Source of the DNA: CABYIR01 sp038103905
GTDB lineage: Bacteria; Pseudomonadota; Alphaproteobacteria; Pelagibacterales; AG-422-B15
DNA length: 21,397 bases
Assembly (NCBI GenBank): GCA_038103905.1
Contig: JAYNZW010000016.1
Location: 1 to 21,397, forward strand
Reading direction: 5' to 3'
Part shown: positions 15,680 to 21,397 of the stretch, piece after piece
Numbering within the stretch: position 1 is the first letter of the stretch
Layout of the letters: each line of letters opens with the position of its first letter
Notes under the pieces: model-generated
What the model was told of the DNA's origin: nothing
Seen by the model: only the letters and a program-made list of their open reading frames with translations
Databases searched by the model: none
Translations under genes and position numbers: made by a program

Positions 15680-16864
15680 TCATTCGTTCCATTCTTTAAT
15701 AACATCTTGATCACTTTCTAAATGAAAATATTGTTTCTTCAATTTTTCAAATTTTTCTTTTTCACATAATTGATTAAGCGACCAAATAGCCATTGCTCTT
15801 ACAAGATTAGATTCATCATTTAAAAGTGGTATTATGTCCTCAATAAAATTTTTTTCTCCTGAATTTCCAACGGCAATAAGTACATTTCTTAGGAATCTAT
15901 TTCTTCCAATTCGTTTAATGCTTGTTGTAGAGAATAATTTTCTAAAACCAACATCATCTAATTTTAAAAAATTTTTTAACTTAGGTTCATTAAATTCATC
16001 ACGAGGTAGGAAGTCTATATTTGTTGTTTTCTTTGCATATTTATTCCATGGACAGATTGCAAGACAATCGTCACATCCATAAACCCTATTTCCAATTTTT
16101 TTTCGAAATATTTCAGGAATATGAGACTTATGTTCTATTGTTAAATACGAAATACATTTACTAGCATTAACATGATATGGTCTTTCAATAGCATCGGTGG
16201 GACAAATATCAATACATCTTTGGCAAGATCCACAATGATCAATCATTTCATCATTACTCTCAAGGGTAATGTCTAAAAAAATAGAAGATAGGAATAACCA
16301 TGATCCATATTCTTTAGAAACTATATTGGTATGCTTACCCTGCCAACCAATTCCAGCTTTCATTGCAAGAGGCTTTTCCATAACTGGAGCGGTATCAACA
16401 AAATACTTAATATTGCATTTATAGTTTTCAACAATCCATCTTGATAAAGATTTAAGTCTTTTTTTAATTGTTAAGTGATAATCTCTTCCTCTTGCATAAA
16501 CAGAAATAATGCCTTTATCTTTTTTTTCTAATAAGGATAAAGAGTTTTCATGAAAATGATAATTACTTGCTAAAACTAGTATTGATTTTGCTTCATTCCA
16601 AATATTTTTTGGATCTGATCTAATCTCAGTTCGATCAGCCATCCAGCTCATTTCTCCATGATAATTTTTCTCAAGAAAATTCAATAATTCAATATTCTGG
16701 TTCTTGGTCTTTTTAATATCTACAATTTTAGCCTGATCAAATCCAAATAGAATTGCACTTTCTATTAATTTTTTTTCTGATGATTTTAGATTTATTGAAG
16801 AGTCTGCTTCTGTAAATTTTCGCTTAGTGGGTATTTCAGTGTGTGAATTATTTCTTTTGGACAT
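15680..16864 (-). CDS. queG: Epoxyqueuosine reductase QueG
   Basis: QueG performs the last step of queuosine synthesis in tRNA, reducing epoxyqueuosine with cobalamin and two [4Fe-4S] clusters. The 394 residues contain the catalytic Asp157 in FVDTAPVMEKPLA and the GWQGKHTN block. The clusters are formed by Cys211/214/217/221 (CGSCQRCIDICP) and Cys237/264/267/271 (YGCDDCLAICPW). A HEAT-like C-terminal region (about 310-394) for tRNA contact is retained. Homology seems to begin near residue 28 (SSEKKLIESAILFGFD). The only standard in-frame start is the ATG at 16864, which lies 73 bp inside gltB and has no clear ribosome binding site. It is probably co-transcribed with and coupled to gltB. Cobalamin dependence means the cell must make or import B12. 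Confidence 0.95.
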   Translation of the reverse strand: MSKRNNSHTEIPTKRKFTEADSSINLKSSEKKLIESAILFGFDQAKIVDIKKTKNQNIELLNFLEKNYHGEMSWMADRTEIRSDPKNIWNEAKSILVLASNYHFHENSLSLLEKKDKGIISVYARGRDYHLTIKKRLKSLSRWIVENYKCNIKYFVDTAPVMEKPLAMKAGIGWQGKHTNIVSKEYGSWLFLSSIFLDITLESNDEMIDHCGSCQRCIDICPTDAIERPYHVNASKCISYLTIEHKSHIPEIFRKKIGNRVYGCDDCLAICPWNKYAKKTTNIDFLPRDEFNEPKLKNFLKLDDVGFRKLFSTTSIKRIGRNRFLRNVLIAVGNSGEKNFIEDIIPLLNDESNLVRAMAIWSLNQLCEKEKFEKLKKQYFHLESDQDVIKEWNE

Positions 16865-19800
16865 ACTTGTACAAATTTGAGTTTTTCATTATCCCAATCA
16901 TCTAATATGCGTTTCGCATGTTTACTTTCTGTTTCATTATAGTGTTTAACAATAAATTCCTTTAGTACATTTTCCCAGTAATTACTTCGTATCTTATCAA
17001 AAATAAGTGTTTCTTCATTTACTCTATACTTAAAATTATCATCACTGTCGTAGACAAAGGCCATTCCACCTGTCATTCCTGCACCAAAATTATCTCCTGT
17101 TAGCCCTAGAATGATAATGTTTCCTCCTGTCATATACTCACAGGCATTAGAACCACACCCTTCAACTACAGCAGTAGCTCCAGAATTTCTCACGGCAAAA
17201 CGTTCTCCAGCCTGTCCTGCTGCAAACAAGTATCCACTAGTTGAACCGTACATACATGTATTTCCTATAATTGTATTTTCATTTGAATTGAGAAGACTAT
17301 TTTTATTTGGTCTTATTATAATCTTTGCACCTGATAGACTTTTACCAACATAATCATTTGCATCACCTTCTACTTTAATACTAAGTCCTCTCACTGAAAA
17401 TGCACCTAAAGACTGACCCGCAGAACCCTCTAAATTTAAAGTTAATTTATCATCATTAATATTTTCGTCTTTGAACTTTTGATACATAACAGATGATAAC
17501 TTTGCACCAATCGTTCTATCTGTGTTTTTCACAGAATAGTGAAGTTCAGTCTTTTGACCAGTTTCAAAAAACTTTGCCGCATCAATAATAATTCTTTCAT
17601 CAAGAGTTGATCCAGCATCATTAATACTTTTATGATTATAATATTCTGCATCGGGATCTTTTTCAGCTTGAATTAAAATTGAATTAAGATCCAAATCATC
17701 TAAATGAGAAGAGCCTCGTGAAATTTGATAGAGTAGATCTGTTCTTCCAATAATTTCATTCAGACTTGTAAACCCAAGATCAGCTAAAATTTCTCTTACT
17801 TCTTCAGCAATAAAACTAAATAAATTAACAACTTTTTCTGCTGTACCTGAAAATCTTTTTCTCAAATCGTCGTCCTGTGTACAGACTCCTACTGGACAAG
17901 TATTGCTATGACATTGACGCACGAGTATGCAGCCCATTGCAATAAGAGATGTTGTTCCTAAGTTAAACTCTTCTGCACCCATAAGCGCTGCCATTACTAC
18001 ATCTCTACCTGTTTTGATACCTCCATCTGTTCTCAAGGTCACGTTTTGGCGCAGACCATTTAATGTCAAAACCTGATTCACTTCTGTCAAACCCATTTCC
18101 CATGGTATACCTGCATATTTTACACTCGTTTGAGGGCTTGCTCCTGTTCCGCCGTTGTGTCCAGAAATTAAAATTACATCAGCTTTTGCTTTTGCTACAC
18201 CGGCTGCAATAGTTCCTATTCCTGAAGAAGCAACAAGTTTCACACAAACCCTTGCGTTTGGATTAATTTGTTTTAAATCAAAAATTAGTTGAGCTAAGTC
18301 TTCTATTGAATATATGTCGTGATGAGGTGGAGGAGAAATTAGAGTCACACCAAGCGTACTATGTCTTAATTTTGCTATTTCTGCTGTAACCTTAAAACCA
18401 GGTAGTTGACCACCTTCGCCAGGCTTTGCTCCTTGAGCAATTTTTATTTCTATCTCTTCACAGTTGTTGAGATATTCAGCGGTAACACCAAATCTTGCTG
18501 AAGCTATTTGTTTAACTCTTGAATTGGCATTATCTCCATTTTTTCGAGTAATTGATCTTTCAATTGACTCTCCACCCTCTCCACTACATGAAGACCCACC
18601 GATCCTATTCATAGCAATTGCAAGAGTTTCATGTGCCTCTTTAGATAAAGCTCCATGTGACATACTTCCACTGCCAAATCTCTTTCTTATTGATGTAATT
18701 GACTCTACATCACTAATAGATTTCGTTTCCTTGACTGATTTGAATTCTAATAAATCTCTAATGTTTATTGGTGAGAAATTTTTGTGAGCTAAAGAGTATT
18801 TTTTATATAAATCATACGAGTTATTTGCAACTGCTGTTTGGAGTAAATGTATTAATTTTCCATCATAAGCGTGAGTTTCACCACCGTACCTATATCTATA
18901 TATCCCTCCAATGGGCAATGTATCAACTTCACCTGAATATGCATAAGAGTGAAGTTGATCAATTTTGAATTCAATTCCTGTTAATCCAATCCCAGATATT
19001 CTACTTTGTACACCAAGAAAATATTCATTAACCATTGAGCGACTTAAGCCTACTGCTTCAAAATTAAATCCACCTCTGTAAGCAGATAAAACAGAAATAC
19101 CCAACTTTGCCATAATTTTTAAAAGGCCTTGATCAACAGCTTTTTTGTATCTTTGAACACATTCTTCATAGCTTAAATTTTTAAATAACCCTTTCTCATG
19201 TCTTTCTCTTATGCATTCTTGGGCAAGATATGGATTTACAGTGGTTGCGCCAACTCCAATTAAAACTGCAAAGTAATGAGTATCTAGACATTCAGCTGAT
19301 TGAGTGTGTATAGAAACAAAAGATCTTATTCCTTTTCTAGTTAAAAATGTATGTACAGCAGCAGTTGCAAGAATCATTGGAACTGAAACTTTTTCATGAT
19401 CGGTATTGATATCTGTTAAAACTACATGTTGCTTGCCGCTAAGCACAGCGGCTTCGGCCTCATCTTGGATTTTTTTAATTTTTTCTTTTAAAGATATATT
19501 CTTCAAGTCAAATGAGCAGTCTATTGTTTTTGTAACTCTTTGACCAAACTTCATCATTTTTGAAAAAATACTATTAGTAATAATAGGACTATCCATTACA
19601 AAAACATTGTCTTGATATGAGTTTGGATCCAACACATCTCTCAAATTTCCAAATCGTGTTTTTAAACTCATCCTTGACTGTTCTCTTAGACTGTCAATTG
19701 GGGGATTTGTAACTTGACTAAATTTTTGTCTAAAAAAGTGAGACAAAGGCCTAAATTTATCTGACAAAACTGCAATGGGAGTATCGTCACCCATTGACCC

Positions 19801-21312
19801 CGTTGCCTCCTTAGCTTCAACGACCATGGGGTGTAAAATTAGCTCTAACTCTTCCATGGTATAACCAGCAGCAATCTTTCGTTGCCTTAACGATTTGAAA
19901 TCAAAAAGCTTAATTTCTTTCTTTGATGTTATTCTTTTATCAATTCTTATAATTTTCTTAACAAACTCATGGTAAGGGTATTGATTGGCAAGTTTGTCTT
20001 TTAATTCAAAATTTTCATATAACCTTCCTTCTTTGAGATTGACTCCCAATAAATCTCCTGGTCCCAGCCTTCCCTTAAAAATTATTTCTTCCTCATTAAC
20101 TGGAACCATTCCAGTCTCAGAGCCAGCAACAATTAAATTACTATTTGTAATACAATATCGCATTGGTCTTAATCCGTTTCTATCCATGCCACCAATAACC
20201 CATTCACCATCATAAGCAGCTATTGCAGCAGGTCCATCCCAAGGCTCAATTGTTCCATTTGCAAACTCATACATATTGGAATGAGAAGAAGGTATAAGCT
20301 TACTTCTTTTTGACCATGCTTCTGGCATTAATAAAGTTTTTGTTAAAGGGGCGGATCTTCCTGCTCGAACAAATAATTCAAATGCTGCATCAAGAGCTGA
20401 AGAGTCAGAACTTCCTCGAATGATAATAGGCTTAACTTGCTCACTATCTTCACCAAATAACTCAGATGCAATTCTATTTTCATGATTCCGCATCCAATTT
20501 GAATTACCTGAAATCGTATTAATTTCTCCATTATGAGCTAAAGTTCTAAATGGCTGAGCAAGCGCCCAACTAGGAAATGTATTTGTAGAATACCTTTGAT
20601 GAAAGATTGCAAATGAAGAAATAAAATTTTCATTTTTTAAGTCAGGGTAAAATACCTCTAATTCCTCTGCTAAAAACAATCCTTTATATATCACCGAATT
20701 AAAACTTAGTGAGCATATGTAAAATTCACTAATTTGTAGTCTCAATATTCTTTTTTCTATTCGCCTTCTAATTAAAAAAAGCTCTTTATCCAGGTCTTCT
20801 GATTTTTTTCTTTCTTTATTATTTACAAACATCACCTGCTCAATATCAGGTCTAGTCATATTAGCTTTTTTACCAATTACGCTTGTATCAACGGGTACCT
20901 GTCTCCATCCATATATGAAATACCCATGATCAATTAATTCTGACTCAACAATGGTTCTACATTTTTCAAGAGCTGAGTAATCATTACGTGGAAGGAACAT
21001 CATTCCAATTCCAAAATCCCCCTCCATCATTTCATGACCTGTTTTTTTTATCTCTTCCTCAAAAAAAGATTTAGGAATCTCAAGATGTATTCCTGCACCG
21101 TCTCCAGTTTTGCCATCAGCATCAATTGCTCCACGGTGCCATACTGCTTTTAAAGCTTCAATACCACTTATAACGACACGTCTATTTGGCTTACCATCTA
21201 TTGCAGCAATAAACCCTACTCCACACGCATCATGCTCTTGTGATGAACTATAAAGACTTGCATCTTTAAGTATTTTTTTGTTTTTATTATATCTATCTAG
21301 CCAATTCATCAT
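16792..21312 (-). CDS. gltB: Glutamate synthase (NADPH) large subunit
   Basis: GltB makes glutamate from glutamine and 2-oxoglutarate with electrons delivered by GltD. The 1506 residues match the alpha-subunit size. A 29-residue propeptide precedes the N-terminal nucleophile Cys30 (HDACGVGF) of the glutaminase domain (about 30-430). The central domain follows to about 780, then the FMN-binding synthase barrel (about 830-1200) with ISGHNGGTGASP. The [3Fe-4S] cysteines are Cys1128, Cys1134 and Cys1139 (MGCILVRQCHSNTC). The C-terminal beta-helix of Gly-rich repeats is about 1270-1460. ATGATG at 21312 overlaps the gltD stop (ATGA), so translation is coupled. The order gltD then gltB is the reverse of the E. 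coli operon. The 3' end overlaps queG by 73 bp. Confidence 0.98.
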   Translation of the reverse strand: MMNWLDRYNKNKKILKDASLYSSSQEHDACGVGFIAAIDGKPNRRVVISGIEALKAVWHRGAIDADGKTGDGAGIHLEIPKSFFEEEIKKTGHEMMEGDFGIGMMFLPRNDYSALEKCRTIVESELIDHGYFIYGWRQVPVDTSVIGKKANMTRPDIEQVMFVNNKERKKSEDLDKELFLIRRRIEKRILRLQISEFYICSLSFNSVIYKGLFLAEELEVFYPDLKNENFISSFAIFHQRYSTNTFPSWALAQPFRTLAHNGEINTISGNSNWMRNHENRIASELFGEDSEQVKPIIIRGSSDSSALDAAFELFVRAGRSAPLTKTLLMPEAWSKRSKLIPSSHSNMYEFANGTIEPWDGPAAIAAYDGEWVIGGMDRNGLRPMRYCITNSNLIVAGSETGMVPVNEEEIIFKGRLGPGDLLGVNLKEGRLYENFELKDKLANQYPYHEFVKKIIRIDKRITSKKEIKLFDFKSLRQRKIAAGYTMEELELILHPMVVEAKEATGSMGDDTPIAVLSDKFRPLSHFFRQKFSQVTNPPIDSLREQSRMSLKTRFGNLRDVLDPNSYQDNVFVMDSPIITNSIFSKMMKFGQRVTKTIDCSFDLKNISLKEKIKKIQDEAEAAVLSGKQHVVLTDINTDHEKVSVPMILATAAVHTFLTRKGIRSFVSIHTQSAECLDTHYFAVLIGVGATTVNPYLAQECIRERHEKGLFKNLSYEECVQRYKKAVDQGLLKIMAKLGISVLSAYRGGFNFEAVGLSRSMVNEYFLGVQSRISGIGLTGIEFKIDQLHSYAYSGEVDTLPIGGIYRYRYGGETHAYDGKLIHLLQTAVANNSYDLYKKYSLAHKNFSPINIRDLLEFKSVKETKSISDVESITSIRKRFGSGSMSHGALSKEAHETLAIAMNRIGGSSCSGEGGESIERSITRKNGDNANSRVKQIASARFGVTAEYLNNCEEIEIKIAQGAKPGEGGQLPGFKVTAEIAKLRHSTLGVTLISPPPHHDIYSIEDLAQLIFDLKQINPNARVCVKLVASSGIGTIAAGVAKAKADVILISGHNGGTGASPQTSVKYAGIPWEMGLTEVNQVLTLNGLRQNVTLRTDGGIKTGRDVVMAALMGAEEFNLGTTSLIAMGCILVRQCHSNTCPVGVCTQDDDLRKRFSGTAEKVVNLFSFIAEEVREILADLGFTSLNEIIGRTDLLYQISRGSSHLDDLDLNSILIQAEKDPDAEYYNHKSINDAGSTLDERIIIDAAKFFETGQKTELHYSVKNTDRTIGAKLSSVMYQKFKDENINDDKLTLNLEGSAGQSLGAFSVRGLSIKVEGDANDYVGKSLSGAKIIIRPNKNSLLNSNENTIIGNTCMYGSTSGYLFAAGQAGERFAVRNSGATAVVEGCGSNACEYMTGGNIIILGLTGDNFGAGMTGGMAFVYDSDDNFKYRVNEETLIFDKIRSNYWENVLKEFIVKHYNETESKHAKRILDDWDNEKLKFVQVCPKEIIHTLKYPLSENLQKQTLQ

Positions 21313-21397
21313 GAAGCCTTAGCTGTTTCTTTGTTCTTAGCTTCAATATAGCTATGAATTGAAGCTGCTGCGTCTCTTCCATCTCGAATACCCCACA
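21309..21397 (-). CDS. gltD: Glutamate synthase small subunit, C-terminal end (partial)
   Basis: Only the last 28 codons are inside the window. They read WGIRDGRDAAASIHSYIEAK followed by NKETAKAS and a TGA at 21309-21311. WGIRDGRDAA is the conserved end of the FAD/NADPH-binding GltD subunit, where the pattern is V/W-A/G-I-R-E/D-G-R-D-A-A. The subunit passes NADPH electrons through FAD and [4Fe-4S] clusters to GltB. The stop overlaps the gltB start by 4 bp (ATGA), so the gene heads a gltD-gltB-queG operon. The start, active domains and promoter lie beyond the right edge. Confidence 0.88.
   Translation of the reverse strand, partial: WGIRDGRDAAASIHSYIEAKNKETAKAS

Noticed and set aside
17111..20531. 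Several open frames inside or antisense to gltB
   Set aside because: They are shadows of a full-length conserved enzyme and have no start context or recognisable domains.

Overview
The window is a chromosomal segment of an AT-rich, compact alphaproteobacterium. Three things support this. The partial 16S rRNA at the left edge has the short V3 region and the GTGAAATTCGTAGATATTAGG-type segment typical of the class. A DUF4167 protein, essentially restricted to Alphaproteobacteria, sits beside prmC-prfA. The grxC / carbon-nitrogen hydrolase / DUF1178 / ubiG / lysC neighbourhood is also a familiar alphaproteobacterial arrangement. Low G+C in the coding part, very short spacers and overlapping genes suggest a streamlined, possibly marine, free-living lineage. 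That lifestyle is inference, and I cannot name the genus. TGA is used as an ordinary stop, so the code is standard.

Layout. 1-761: 5' half of a 16S rRNA gene on the minus strand, running off the left edge. 762-1165: its leader and promoter, back to back with the upstream region of an M23 endopeptidase (+). 2457-7176: a five-gene minus-strand cluster, lysC > ispG > prfA > prmC > DUF4167. 7289-8023: ubiG (+). 8020-9543: minus-strand grxC > nitrilase-family hydrolase > DUF1178. 9586-10296: NDUFAF5-like methyltransferase-fold protein (+). 10293-11923: minus-strand argJ > mutT-like Nudix gene. 12010-14607: secA (+). 14608-15450: SDR/epimerase-like gene (-). 15526-15672: a possible 48-residue membrane protein (+). 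15680-21397: minus-strand gltD (only its end visible) > gltB > queG.

How the genes work together. Most are housekeeping functions. RF1 and its Gln methyltransferase PrmC are an enzyme-substrate pair that is translationally coupled. ArgJ, LysC and GltBD supply arginine, aspartate-family amino acids and glutamate. IspG makes isoprenoid precursors, and UbiG methylates the ubiquinone ring built on an isoprenoid tail. QueG finishes queuosine in tRNA. SecA drives protein export, and the M23 enzyme works on exported peptidoglycan.

I found no mobile element, CRISPR array, tRNA, prophage or toxin-antitoxin pair, and no clear sign of a new multi-gene system. Points worth a second look: every convergent gene pair overlaps, abuts or lies within 7 bp; queG starts 73 bp inside gltB with no other standard start; there is a possible unannotated small membrane protein; ispG lies between lysC and prfA where many relatives carry ptsP; the methyltransferase-like protein lacks its glycine loop; and two candidate promoters share unusually short spacing.
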